Of a stretch of 43,683 nucleotides of DNA, positions 6,263 through 15,213 are shown one piece after another. Origin of the DNA: Candidatus Lernaella stagnicola (GTDB lineage Bacteria > Lernaellota > Lernaellaia > Lernaellales > Lernaellaceae); NCBI GenBank assembly GCA_030765525.1, contig JAVCCK010000029.1:1-43683 (forward strand), read 5' to 3'. Numbering within the stretch: the first letter of the stretch is position 1; every line of letters begins with the position of its first letter. The notes below the pieces were generated by a model. It made no database searches. It was given only the letters and a program-made list of their open reading frames with translations, and was not told where the DNA came from. The position numbers and the translations under genes were made by a program.

Positions 6263-9200
6263 ATGTTCAGCTTCCTTTCGCGGCATATCTGGGGCGGTTT
6301 CTCTGTTGTCTTGGTGGGGCTTTTTTTAAGCTTCGCCTACGGCTGTGCAACGCCGGATGAGGAAACCGCAACTCCCCAAAACGAATTTATGATCATCGAG
6401 ACCGACGAGGTTTTCGACCTGGACGTCGGCCCGCCGGTGCCGATTGAACCCGTGCGACGCATCACGGCGGCAACCGGTGCGGAAGCGAAAGGAATTGAAA
6501 TCGAGCGTATCGCCGGGGGTATTCCCGGGTACCTGGGTTTCTCGCTGCTGCGCGACCGGCGCGGGTTTTGGCACCTGGTTTACGCGCGGGCCGGCCGCCT
6601 AGTGCATCGTTGGCAGGTCCCCAGCGGCGGTTTCGTGGAGACCGAAGCTTTCGGCTCCGTATACGTCGTTACCGCCGCCTTGGACGTCACGGGGGCCGTT
6701 CACGCGGCCTATATCGACGACCGCAACTCCCGCTTGGTTTACGCGACGAACCGGTCGGGCCAATGGGTGGCCGAAGAACTGCCGGTGGAAGACGTCTATT
6801 CCTACGGATTCGCGATCGGCGTTGACGACAAAGGCGCCGTTCATATCGGCTATCAATATTACGTGGGGCCCTCGTTGCGGCGGATCGAATACGCCGTCAA
6901 GCGTGGCGGCGCTTGGTCGATGCAGACGCTGGTCACGACCAACGAAATCCCCGGCCCGCATTGGTTTGCGCTCGATGCGAAAGGACGCATCCATTTCCTG
7001 TTCTTTCGCAATGGCCGGCTTAAATACGCCAACAATGTGTTCGGCAAATGGATCGGCCAACTCGTGCCGATCGACTCAGCCAGCGGAGGCTGCGCGCTTG
7101 CCGTCGACAACGCCAACCGGCCGCGGTTGTTCTGCGCCGACGACCACCAAGCATACGACATCAGGCGATTCGGAATGGGCTGGCAAATCGACAACGTTTT
7201 AAACGCAAGCAACGCGGTCGGCCCTCGCGCGCTGAGGATCGGTCCGGACGGCGTCGCCCACGTCGCATACGCGATGAGCGGGTCTTTGTATTACGCGAGC
7301 GACCGGGGCGGCGAATGGACGTCGGAATTCATTGTCAACGATTACGGTCGCGCTGTGGAAATCGGTCTCGAAATCGACGGCGACCCGTTCATTGCCGCGA
7401 CGTTTTCGCTTTCCGGTACGCTCTATGGGTTTACGCGGAGCGGGCCGTCGTGGCCGATGGTGGTTCTCGATCCCGGCGGGTATGTCGAGAGCGATGTGAG
7501 CGTCGCGGTCGATTCCGAGGGATATTCGCACGTGCTTTTCTACGACTACGGCACCAATTCATTAAACTACGCGCGCGGCCGGTCCGGCGCGTGGGAGATG
7601 GAGATCGTCAACCTGGTCAATTCCGGCGGGCGGTATCACGCGATCGTCCTGGACTCGGGCGGTCGACCGCATGTCGCCTTCCAGGAGGGAATCAGCTACT
7701 CGCAAAATTACGCCAGCTACGCGCGGCGCGACGCGGGCGTGTGGGACATTCAAAGAGTGGAGCCCGACAATACTGATTCGGGCTACAACATCGCCCTTGC
7801 GTTGGACGGGCAGGATCAGCCGAACTTGACCTTCGTCGATGATTACCCGGAATATTTCAAATACGCCCGGCTCAACGGCGATGAATGGGTAGTGGAATCC
7901 TACGACACGTCGTATTACGCGGGCGTCGGGTGCGCGATCGCCATCGATTGGTTGGGCCGGCCGCACGTGGCATACATGGAAACCAGCTACAATCTGTATC
8001 ACGGCGTGCGCAACTGGTGGAATTGGTCGACGCAGCCACTGACGCCCCACGCGACGGGCGGCGATGTCGACCTGATAATCGACGAAGACGGCCAACCGCG
8101 CGTCTTCAATACCAGCTATTCGAACGGCGGTTTATATGAGTCGCGGAAGACCAACCTCGGGTGGCAATACGGAGCCGTAGACGTTGGCGGGGCGGTAAAC
8201 TATTCCCTCGCCGCGACACGAGGACCGAACGGCGCGCCGCACTTGGTCTATCAAACGTTTGATGACGACACCAACATGACAGGTCTGCGTTATGCGTATG
8301 AAAGCGGCGGCGAGTGGCAGTTGACCGACATTGACGCGGTGGCAGTCGGGACGGTCGACGTGGCGATAGACACCGCCGGTTACGTCTATGCCGTCTACAT
8401 CGCATATAACGCGGTCTGGCACGCGCGTTTCCCTGCAGGAAACGCGGGCGACGCGGCGAACAACCCGGGATCGCCGGATGACGAAGTGAGGGAACAAGAG
8501 ACACTGGGCGTCGCGGGTGACCTCGACCAGGCAGGCGCCGCGGGGGGCGCCGCCGCTCTCGACCCGGAGCCGGTCGCGACGACCGACAGTGATCCCGCAA
8601 GGGCGGCCGAATTCGCGCTCGCCGGGCAAAGCGACGAAATCGGTCTGGTCACTTTCCAGGAAATCGATGGCGGCAGCCCAGGCGAATTGGAAACCCGGCT
8701 GGTGCGGTGCCCCAACGGTGAAACTTCGGTGTTTGCGAACCGCGGCTCGTTCCTGTACTGGTATCCGGTCGACGGCGCGCCGGGCGACGAAGAGTTAATC
8801 GCTTTCAACGCGCCGGAATTCGACGCGGTCTGCGATACGAACAACGTGATTCACTTGATCCACTATGACGGAGTCGAAGAAGACCTCGTATATCGCAAGC
8901 GACAGGACGGCGTCTGGTCCAGCCAGGTGCTGCTTTCCGAGGGCGATGTCGGCCGCGCGCCGTCGATCGTCGTCGACTCGACCGGCGGACCGCACGTCAT
9001 TCAATACGACGTCAGCGGCAGGGACATCAAACACGGCACCAACGCGAGTGGGGAGTGGGTGTGGGAGTCGGTTCTCGGAACCGAGGCCACCTGGACGGCT
9101 CTGGCAATCGACGCCACCGGTTATTTACACGCCGTGGTCGACAAAAAGGTCTACGGCTACTTGTACTACGCGACGAACAAAAGCGGCGCCTGGCAGTCCA

Positions 9201-10579
9201 CAGCGCTCAGCACGTCCGGTGCCGGTTACTCTTTTACGCCGGGCGGCATCGTGGTGGACTCCGCCGGTTTCGCTCACGTGACGTATGGCTGGATTTACGG
9301 CTCCGGCCTGCCGACTATCCGCTACGGCACCAATGCGACCGGGTCCTGGATAACAACATCACTCGGCTATTACCGGGATCCGGACCCGGCGATTGCGCTG
9401 GACGGCGCGGGCCGGCCGGTCATTGCCTTCAACGAGACCGACCATTTGACCTTCGCCACAAAGACCGACGGTACGTGGGCCTACGAAACGATCGACCCCG
9501 ACCACGGAGGCAACCGCGCGAACCTCGAATACGACGGGCATTGGTACGTCAGCTACTTCGACAGCTTGGCGCACAATCTCCGTTACGCCGACGACGCCGG
9601 CGGCGACTGGCGATTCGCGGCGCTCGATGAGAGCGGGATGGTCGAAAGATCGCTGCCGGTGGCCATGGGTTTCGACGGCGTGGAGGAGATACACGCGCTC
9701 TACTACAAGAAACCGGAGTGGGAGTTGACGCACGCCACCAATCGGGGCGGGCAATGGACGAGCACGCCCGTCGCCTCCGTCGGGGCCGATACCAGCGGCG
9801 CGAACGCGTTGGCTTTTGACGCCGAGGGAGGGGTGCATGCCACGTTCTATGAGGTCGACGAGGACGCGCTTTACTACGGGCGCTACGAGGACGGCGTCTG
9901 GTCTACGGAATTGATTGAACCCTGGGGCGGGATCGATTCCGCCCTGTTGGTCGATGGCGACGGCAACGTGCACATCGCGTACACTGACGCCGCCAACGAG
10001 CACGTTCGTTACGCGGGCAATTCCACCGGCTCATGGCGCCGTCGCATCATCGACGGACTGGCGGGCGGCGACTTGTCGATCGGCCAGGACGCGGCGGGCA
10101 CTCTGCACGTACTGTATTGGGATTACGCGCTGTTCCACGCGGCGGGCAACGGCAATTCGTGGACGACCGAAATCGTCGATGATGAACTGTTGGCCGGCAA
10201 GAGCAATCGCCTGATCATCGCGCCGGACGGCACGTTGCACGCGTTCTACTTTGCAGAGGTGTCGGATACGTTGCGGCATGCGACGAAGGCCGGCGGCGAA
10301 TGGATGATCGAGGATGTCTACGCCACTTCCGACAATAGCGCGCCGCTCAGCGTATGGCGCGAGCCATCGGGTGCGTTCGTCATTACCTACCACGGCGAAA
10401 CGTACGGGCAGGGGATCTACCTAGTCACCAATCGGTACGGCGCGTGGGAGCGGTATTCGATCTTTCTGTCGCACAACTCGTACCAGCCGCTTGTGTTTGA
10501 GACGCCCTCGGGCACCGTGCACTTTCTGCATGTCGGCGCCGATGTGCTCTGGCACAACTACTTCAATTGGACGGAGTAG
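6263..10579 (+). CDS. Giant beta-propeller-repeat lipoprotein (1438 aa)
   Basis: The N-terminus is a lipoprotein signal (MFSFLSRHIWGG, a hydrophobic stretch, then AYGC at about residue 28). The mature protein is therefore likely anchored in the outer membrane. The body is about 45-50-residue repeats of the type 'DxxGxxHxxY…YATNxSGxW…', as in BNR/Asp-box-like sialidase-type beta-propellers. Two propeller blocks flank an Ala/Gly/Asp-rich linker around residues 720-800. I chose ATG 6263, which has AAGGGTGA upstream and opens with the signal peptide; the frame continues back to a TTG at 6167 that overlaps the rubrerythrin remnant. No catalytic residues can be assigned. It may bind glycans or other proteins at the surface. 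It is convergent with the ferritin-like operon (48-bp gap). Confidence 0.82.
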   Translation: MFSFLSRHIWGGFSVVLVGLFLSFAYGCATPDEETATPQNEFMIIETDEVFDLDVGPPVPIEPVRRITAATGAEAKGIEIERIAGGIPGYLGFSLLRDRRGFWHLVYARAGRLVHRWQVPSGGFVETEAFGSVYVVTAALDVTGAVHAAYIDDRNSRLVYATNRSGQWVAEELPVEDVYSYGFAIGVDDKGAVHIGYQYYVGPSLRRIEYAVKRGGAWSMQTLVTTNEIPGPHWFALDAKGRIHFLFFRNGRLKYANNVFGKWIGQLVPIDSASGGCALAVDNANRPRLFCADDHQAYDIRRFGMGWQIDNVLNASNAVGPRALRIGPDGVAHVAYAMSGSLYYASDRGGEWTSEFIVNDYGRAVEIGLEIDGDPFIAATFSLSGTLYGFTRSGPSWPMVVLDPGGYVESDVSVAVDSEGYSHVLFYDYGTNSLNYARGRSGAWEMEIVNLVNSGGRYHAIVLDSGGRPHVAFQEGISYSQNYASYARRDAGVWDIQRVEPDNTDSGYNIALALDGQDQPNLTFVDDYPEYFKYARLNGDEWVVESYDTSYYAGVGCAIAIDWLGRPHVAYMETSYNLYHGVRNWWNWSTQPLTPHATGGDVDLIIDEDGQPRVFNTSYSNGGLYESRKTNLGWQYGAVDVGGAVNYSLAATRGPNGAPHLVYQTFDDDTNMTGLRYAYESGGEWQLTDIDAVAVGTVDVAIDTAGYVYAVYIAYNAVWHARFPAGNAGDAANNPGSPDDEVREQETLGVAGDLDQAGAAGGAAALDPEPVATTDSDPARAAEFALAGQSDEIGLVTFQEIDGGSPGELETRLVRCPNGETSVFANRGSFLYWYPVDGAPGDEELIAFNAPEFDAVCDTNNVIHLIHYDGVEEDLVYRKRQDGVWSSQVLLSEGDVGRAPSIVVDSTGGPHVIQYDVSGRDIKHGTNASGEWVWESVLGTEATWTALAIDATGYLHAVVDKKVYGYLYYATNKSGAWQSTALSTSGAGYSFTPGGIVVDSAGFAHVTYGWIYGSGLPTIRYGTNATGSWITTSLGYYRDPDPAIALDGAGRPVIAFNETDHLTFATKTDGTWAYETIDPDHGGNRANLEYDGHWYVSYFDSLAHNLRYADDAGGDWRFAALDESGMVERSLPVAMGFDGVEEIHALYYKKPEWELTHATNRGGQWTSTPVASVGADTSGANALAFDAEGGVHATFYEVDEDALYYGRYEDGVWSTELIEPWGGIDSALLVDGDGNVHIAYTDAANEHVRYAGNSTGSWRRRIIDGLAGGDLSIGQDAAGTLHVLYWDYALFHAAGNGNSWTTEIVDDELLAGKSNRLIIAPDGTLHAFYFAEVSDTLRHATKAGGEWMIEDVYATSDNSAPLSVWREPSGAFVITYHGETYGQGIYLVTNRYGAWERYSIFLSHNSYQPLVFETPSGTVHFLHVGADVLWHNYFNWTE

Positions 10580-10627
10580 CCGGACGGAATGTATTGACGG
10601 CGCGGGAAGGGTATCGGCGGCTCGCCG

Positions 10628-11113
10628 TTAGTTGTCCCGCAGAATATGGTCGTCGTACCAGGTTTCGAGCATCGCCTTGTGTTGGGTCTCTTCCTCAACG
10701 AGGCGCGCGAAAAGCTTCTTGGCCGTCTCGTCGTCGGTCTGTGCGGTGGCGGCCTTGTAAAACTCGACGGCAAACGCCTCTTTCTTGATGGCCCGAATCA
10801 GGATGTCCTGCACCGTGCTTTGCGGCAGCACTTTCACATCCGGCATCATCTCGGCCAGTCCCAGTTCGACGAAGCCCCGTGGCTTGCCGACGAGTTCGAC
10901 CTGCCCGCCCTCGCGCGCTTCGGTCAGGATGCGTTCGTGGTCGACTTCCTCTTCGTACAGGTCGGCCAGCAGGGTCCTAGCGCCGGGATTGGTCACGACT
11001 TCCGCGGCTTCTTGGTAAAACGTTTGCGCGTCGCGTTCGCGTTCGATCGCGAAGGCGTACACCTCGCCCAGCGGCATCGTTTTGATCGTGGCGAGTAGCT
11101 TTTGAACGTCCAT
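10628..11113 (-). CDS. Ferritin-like / rubrerythrin-type diiron protein 5 (last of operon)
   Basis: A 161-aa four-helix protein. Metal-ligand motifs are seen twice: E…ERDAQTFY with EEEVDH in the first half, then KKEAFAVEFY with EEETQH in the second. It has no rubredoxin domain, so any electron partner must be separate, for instance the rubredoxin-bearing rubrerythrin encoded just upstream. The family detoxifies peroxide or stores iron. The start ATG overlaps the stop of the upstream rubrerythrin (TAATG), implying translational coupling. Its 3' end is duplicated in diverged form at 6078-6168. Confidence 0.88.
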   Translation of the reverse strand: MDVQKLLATIKTMPLGEVYAFAIERERDAQTFYQEAAEVVTNPGARTLLADLYEEEVDHERILTEAREGGQVELVGKPRGFVELGLAEMMPDVKVLPQSTVQDILIRAIKKEAFAVEFYKAATAQTDDETAKKLFARLVEEETQHKAMLETWYDDHILRDN

Positions 11114-11610
11114 TATTTTACCTCGTCAAATTTTTCCGGCGGTGCCTGGCAGATCGGACACTCGTCCGGAATCTGGCTGTCGGCGATCCAACCGCATACG
11201 CTGCAAACATAATACTCCGTCTCGCGTTCTTCCATCAGATGGTCGAGGGCCTTCTTATAAATGCTCGCGTGGAGTTCCTCGACGTCTTTCGTGCGGGAGA
11301 AAATCAGCGCGGCGGGGCGCTCGCCTTCTTCCTCGGCGACCTTGATCAGTTGGGGATAGTGCTCGTTTTTCGCGGCCAATTCGTGTTCGAAAGCGGCCTG
11401 CAGGTTGGATTCGGTATCTTTGACGATGCCGCGCAGGCGCAGGGCGTTGCGGCAGTGGACCGCTTCGGCCTCGGCGATGGCGCGGAACATGTGCGCGATC
11501 TGCGGGTAACCGTCTTTTTCCGCCTGCCCGGCGAACGCCAGATTACGAAAGTGAGCTTCTGCCTCACCCTGGAACGCTTTTTTCAATCCGGCTTGCGTTT
11601 TCTCTCCCAT
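11113..11610 (-). CDS. rbr: Rubrerythrin with C-terminal rubredoxin-like domain
   Basis: A 165-aa protein. The N-terminal diiron four-helix domain has GEAEAHFRNLAFA, EAEAVHCRNAL and FEHELAAKNEHYP. The C-terminal rubredoxin-like Fe site is CSVCG (two Cys) and CPICQ (two Cys). Rubrerythrins reduce hydrogen peroxide to water using electrons passed through the rubredoxin centre and protect anaerobes or microaerophiles. GAGGGAG precedes the ATG. It is the only one of the five consecutive ferritin-like genes here that has the rubredoxin module, so it may serve as the electron entry point for the others (inference). Confidence 0.95.
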   Translation of the reverse strand: MGEKTQAGLKKAFQGEAEAHFRNLAFAGQAEKDGYPQIAHMFRAIAEAEAVHCRNALRLRGIVKDTESNLQAAFEHELAAKNEHYPQLIKVAEEEGERPAALIFSRTKDVEELHASIYKKALDHLMEERETEYYVCSVCGWIADSQIPDECPICQAPPEKFDEVK

Positions 11611-11631
11611 TTCTTGCTCCCTCAGCGAAGA

Positions 11632-12120
11632 CTATTTTTTATCCAGCGTGGCCAGCACTCGTTGCAGGAACGACAAATGTTCCTTCTCGTATGCGATGAA
11701 CTCGTCGATGATCGGCTTCTCGGTCTCTTCCACCCAATTGCGCATTTCCGAAAGCCACAAGATGGCGTCCTTCTCAAACCCCATGGCCGTGAAAACGAGA
11801 TCCTCCGGCGATTCGATGCCCTCCAGCACTTTTTCCACTGTGCGCTGAGCCGTGAAGACCCGGCTGTTGGCCAGCGCCTGCAGGTAGGTCGAGTATTCTT
11901 GGTCGAAGCAGCAATCTTCCTCGCCTCCCTCGGCGAGCTCGAGTCGTTCGAGAATTTGCTTGTACGTGCGTTCGTGCATCTGCTCGGCTTGGGCCAGTTC
12001 GCCGAACAACTTGGCAAGGTCTTCCGAATCCGTTTTCTTCTGAGCCATCGTATAGAAGCGATACCCGTTGCGCTCGACCTCGACCCCGATTTTACAGATT
12101 TCCACCGCGCTGAATTTCAT
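11632..12120 (-). CDS. Ferritin-like diiron protein 3
   Basis: A 162-aa protein of the rubrerythrin/ferritin-like superfamily. First helix pair: GVEVERNGYRFY and ELAQAEQMHERTY. The second pair is more divergent (MGFEKDAILWL, then EFIAYEKEHLSFL). A CC pair (EEDCCFDQE) lies in the loop between the halves. AGGAG stands upstream of the ATG. It lies 21 bp from the rubrerythrin downstream and 58 bp from the ferritin-like gene upstream. No rubredoxin domain. Confidence 0.87.
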   Translation of the reverse strand: MKFSAVEICKIGVEVERNGYRFYTMAQKKTDSEDLAKLFGELAQAEQMHERTYKQILERLELAEGGEEDCCFDQEYSTYLQALANSRVFTAQRTVEKVLEGIESPEDLVFTAMGFEKDAILWLSEMRNWVEETEKPIIDEFIAYEKEHLSFLQRVLATLDKK

Positions 12121-12178
12121 TTCGCTTATCTCCTATTGTCATCTCGTGAAGTGGCCGCCCCGCTCGCCTCGGCGATGT

Positions 12179-12673
12179 TCATGGACCCATATGGATCAAA
12201 TCGTCGACCTCTTCGAACCAAAGCGGTGCCTTCTTATAGAAATCGAGTTCCTGACGCAGTTGACGCTCGTGTCCTTTTTCGAATTCAACGAGGTAGTCCA
12301 AAAACTGCTTGCCGCGCGGATCCGTGCTCCCCTTGGCGGCGGCGGCGTACATCTTCTGCGCGTCTCGTTCCGCCGCGATGGCGAATTTCAACGCCTGCTC
12401 GATGCTGAACTTGCCGAAGTCGTAATTCTTGTCTTTGGGAAAATCCTTAGGAGGCGTCGGCGCGTGATCCCCGCCGGTCAGCCGTTTGTACTCGGCCAGC
12501 AGCAACCCCTTGTGTTGGCGCTCATCCTTGGCCAGCGCCAAAAAGCGGCTCTTGATGATCGGGTTGGGAATGTGGTCGGCGACGTGGCGATAAAACCGCG
12601 CGGCATCGGCCTCTTTTTTGATGGCCAGGCCCAGAATTTCGATTACGGTGAGTCCGGCGTACAACTTCGGCAT
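12179..12673 (-). CDS. Ferritin-like diiron protein 2
   Basis: A 164-aa protein. Ligand motifs: KKEADAARFY with KDERQHKGLL in the first half, and AAERDAQKMY with EFEKGHERQL in the second. This two-halves pattern is that of stand-alone rubrerythrin-like ferritins. A short Pro/Lys-rich linker (TPPKDFPKDKNYDF) separates the halves. AAGGAG lies 6-7 nt ahead of the ATG, and the gene lies 20 bp downstream of ferritin-like gene 1. Likely role: oxygen/peroxide scavenging or iron handling in the cytoplasm. Confidence 0.88.
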   Translation of the reverse strand: MPKLYAGLTVIEILGLAIKKEADAARFYRHVADHIPNPIIKSRFLALAKDERQHKGLLLAEYKRLTGGDHAPTPPKDFPKDKNYDFGKFSIEQALKFAIAAERDAQKMYAAAAKGSTDPRGKQFLDYLVEFEKGHERQLRQELDFYKKAPLWFEEVDDLIHMGP

Positions 12674-12693
12674 GAAAGACTCCTTCGGGCTTT

Positions 12694-13176
12694 TCAGTCT
12701 TCGACGTGACCGGCGCGTCCCACATCATACCAGTAGAAATCGCCGGTCAGTGCGTTGATTTCAGCTTCCAGCGTTTCGAAATGTCCCCACTCCTGGGCTG
12801 CAATATCCGTACATAGGCGACGCAGTTCGGAGTTGTCGGTGGCCGCCGCCAATGCTTCGTACGAACGGGCCGCTTTTTCCTCGTATTCCAGCGCGATCGC
12901 CAGCGCCTCCAGCGCGCCGGTGCGATTATCGACCGTCACCTCACGCGAGGCGACCAGCGCGGAATCGAAGGGGAAGGGATCGGCGTAGCGCTGCCGCCAC
13001 CACGCTTCGAGCAGTCGGCGGTGATCGGCCTCGTCCTTGGCCAGTGCGGCGAAGGTTTTCGCGCCTTCACGGTTGGGAATCGTATCAGCCAGGAGCGCAT
13101 ACAGTTCGTGCGCCGATTGCTCGCGGTGTACGGCTTCGATCAACACCCGCCGAGCGTCGATTGTTTGGCCACCCAC
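12694..13176 (-). CDS. Ferritin-like diiron protein 1 (first of operon)
   Basis: A 160-aa protein. Motifs: VHREQSAHELY with KDEADHRRLL in the first half, and EYEEKAARSY with AQEWGHFETL in the second. I set the start at the GTG at 13176 because a strong GGAGG sits 6 nt upstream; an in-frame TTG at 13188 overlaps that site and is less likely. It opens the five-gene ferritin-like operon. The upstream region to the tRNA promoter contains no clear minus-strand promoter by eye. Confidence 0.86.
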   Translation of the reverse strand: MGGQTIDARRVLIEAVHREQSAHELYALLADTIPNREGAKTFAALAKDEADHRRLLEAWWRQRYADPFPFDSALVASREVTVDNRTGALEALAIALEYEEKAARSYEALAAATDNSELRRLCTDIAAQEWGHFETLEAEINALTGDFYWYDVGRAGHVED

Positions 13177-13304
13177 GGTTGCCTCCAAGGTTTGTGAAAT
13201 GCGTTAGTAAAAAATTAGCACAAGGCCGAATGGGCGGAAAGTCCAACCATGAAAAAACTTGGCCTTGCGACCCGATCACCGCAGAAAGACCGGCGAAAAA
13301 ACCC

Positions 13305-13333
13305 TTGACAAGGTAGAGGCAATTTGCTTGAAT
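13305..13333 (+). promoter_or_regulatory. Promoter of the tRNA-Lys/tRNA-Glu unit
   Basis: TTGACA (13305-13310), 17-nt spacer, TTGAAT (13328-13333), followed about 13 bp later by the first base of tRNA-Lys. Confidence 0.75.
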
Positions 13334-13346
13334 CCCGGTCCCTGTT

Positions 13347-13419
<73 letters not shown>

Positions 13420-13463
13420 ATCCGCGGGTCGCGGAAACACGACACGCGACGTTGATATTACGA

Positions 13464-13540
13464 GACCCCATCGTCTAGTCTGGTCAGGACACCGGCCTTT
13501 CACGCCGGCAACGCGGGTTCGAATCCCACTGGGGTCGCCA
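13464..13540 (+). tRNA. tRNA-Glu (anticodon UUC), CCA encoded
   Basis: Acceptor GACCCCA/TGGGGTC, discriminator G, then an encoded CCA. Anticodon stem CCGGC/GCCGG with loop CTTTCAC gives UUC. It shares one transcription unit with tRNA-Lys upstream; a terminator follows within 15 bp. The neighbouring tRNA-Lys lacks an encoded CCA. Confidence 0.97.
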
Positions 13541-13553
13541 ATGTTTTTATGAA

Positions 13554-13590
13554 GCCCCGCTGGCGCTCCGGCGTCGGCGGGGCGTTTTTT
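13554..13590 (+). terminator. Rho-independent terminator of the tRNA unit
   Basis: Stem GCCCCGC (13554-13560) with GCGGGGC (13577-13583), a further internal stem in the loop, then six T at 13585-13590. Confidence 0.9.
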
Positions 13591-15206
13591 CAGCCGCGTG
13601 TTCCGTGTTTCCGCGCTTTGTCCAGGTACTCCCGACAACGCTCGCAACGGCTGTCGGTTTCGAGGCACTTTTGAAATACCTGGGCTGCCGCGTCGAAGTT
13701 GCCTTGATTCATCAAGTCGATACCGTAGTTCAAGAACGCCGTCTCCATGGCGTCGAGGCACTGCCGCTGCCCGTTTTTGCTGACGATGTCCTTGCACTGC
13801 GCGTACGCGCTGATCGCCTTCTCCCATTCCTTCGCGTCGAAGTGCTTTTTCCCGAGCGTCACGTAGAAGAACTCACGCATTTGATCGCGTAGGTCCTCTT
13901 GTCGAATGATGTTCAGCGCCGTGCCGGTCGTTGTGCTTGCTTCCTCGATTTCACCGCGATCCAATTGGTAACGGGCCAGCTTCTGCAGCGCGAGCGTGGC
14001 GTTGTTGTTGATGTCGCCGAAATCTTCGTCGCTTGGGTCAACCAGTTGCGTGGCGATGTTGCACAACTTCAGCACCTCGCGATCCGGCCTGGCGTTGGCG
14101 ATCGCGAGCGCCCACACGGTGAACATCCACGCCGCGGTTTTATTGAGTTCCCGGTTTGACGTTTTGTGTGCGTACACGGCCAGCAATTCGGTTCCGATGC
14201 GGTCGAATTGCCGCAACGCCTCGGCGAAACGGTCGGCGTGAACCGAACGCGAACACACCCGATACCAATCGCGCAGTCGCGCCAGTTGCGTTTCCATCGC
14301 CGGATCCAAATAACCCGCGATTTCCGTAACCCGCAGGTCGTCCGCCTCCGGCAGCTTGTAGGCGTCGTCGTTGAGGATCATATGCGCCATTGTGACGAAG
14401 CGCTCGAAGGGCATGACTTCCCGCTTCTGGTAGTCGGCGAAGGTCAAACCGGTCGTCTTCTTGCGGTAGAACTCTTCGTCGTGCTTTTCGCCGTAACCGC
14501 CGTAGTTGGTGGTTTCGACTTCCACCGCCTCACGGCCGCCGGATTCGGATATCTGCACGAAGGCGTGTTTGTTCATCGTCACGCCTTGCACTTCGAAGCC
14601 GAAGCGCCGCGCCGCCAAACCGTAAACGACCGCCGAGCTGTAGCAGTTGTATTTGCCTTCGCGCAGCAGCGTATCAACGCGAGGGTCGCCCGCTTGATAG
14701 TTGGTCGCCCCCCCGTTGCGACGCTCGTTTTGGAGCAGCACGCGCTCAAATTCCTCGTACAGCACAAACCCCTTTTTCCAAATGTCCTGCTCGGCTTTCA
14801 CTTTGGGGCGCGTGGCGGTGATGAAGCTTTCGAACTTGTCGATCAACGGCTGGGCGCTCGCTTCGTCGCGCGCTTTCGCGCTCATGATGATCGCCAGGCG
14901 CAGCAGATTGTCGGCATCGGCGCCCGCCTTCACCGCCGTGACGATCTCAGCCTCGTAGGGTGTCAGGTCCGACAAAAACGGCAGCTTGCCCGACGCGGCG
15001 GGGCTGCTGGAAACAAGCACCGGGGCCGGGGTCGGCAGCGGCGCGGGCGTCGGAGCGGCGGGCGGCGGCGTAATCGGAGCCGCTTGGGCTTGCCGCGGCG
15101 GCGATATCCGCGGCGGCGGACCAGGGTTGTCCGGCGGATTGGATGAACACGATAGCATCACGGCGAAAAACAACATTCCGACAAACATCACGAGCCTCCT
15201 GCGCAT
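13590..15206 (-). CDS. Lipoprotein with transglutaminase-like domain and C-terminal TPR
   Basis: A 538-aa protein. The lipoprotein signal (MRRRLVMFVGMLFFAVMLSC) is followed by a Pro/Ala-rich spacer. A transglutaminase-like core has Cys188 in KYNCYSS, His214 in NKHAFVQ and an acidic residue in EAVEVETTNYGGYG, the Cys-His-acid order of that fold. The last ~110 residues carry TPR-like pairs (AKEWEKAISAYAQC, then QGNFDAAAQVFQKC). I chose ATG 15206, which has GAGGTGAG upstream, over the GTG at 15212. It follows the methyltransferase gene by a few bases, so the two are one operon. It could be a peptidase or crosslinking enzyme at the envelope; the substrate is unknown. Confidence 0.75.
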   Translation of the reverse strand: MRRRLVMFVGMLFFAVMLSCSSNPPDNPGPPPRISPPRQAQAAPITPPPAAPTPAPLPTPAPVLVSSSPAASGKLPFLSDLTPYEAEIVTAVKAGADADNLLRLAIIMSAKARDEASAQPLIDKFESFITATRPKVKAEQDIWKKGFVLYEEFERVLLQNERRNGGATNYQAGDPRVDTLLREGKYNCYSSAVVYGLAARRFGFEVQGVTMNKHAFVQISESGGREAVEVETTNYGGYGEKHDEEFYRKKTTGLTFADYQKREVMPFERFVTMAHMILNDDAYKLPEADDLRVTEIAGYLDPAMETQLARLRDWYRVCSRSVHADRFAEALRQFDRIGTELLAVYAHKTSNRELNKTAAWMFTVWALAIANARPDREVLKLCNIATQLVDPSDEDFGDINNNATLALQKLARYQLDRGEIEEASTTTGTALNIIRQEDLRDQMREFFYVTLGKKHFDAKEWEKAISAYAQCKDIVSKNGQRQCLDAMETAFLNYGIDLMNQGNFDAAAQVFQKCLETDSRCERCREYLDKARKHGTRG

Positions 15207-15213
15207 ACTCACC

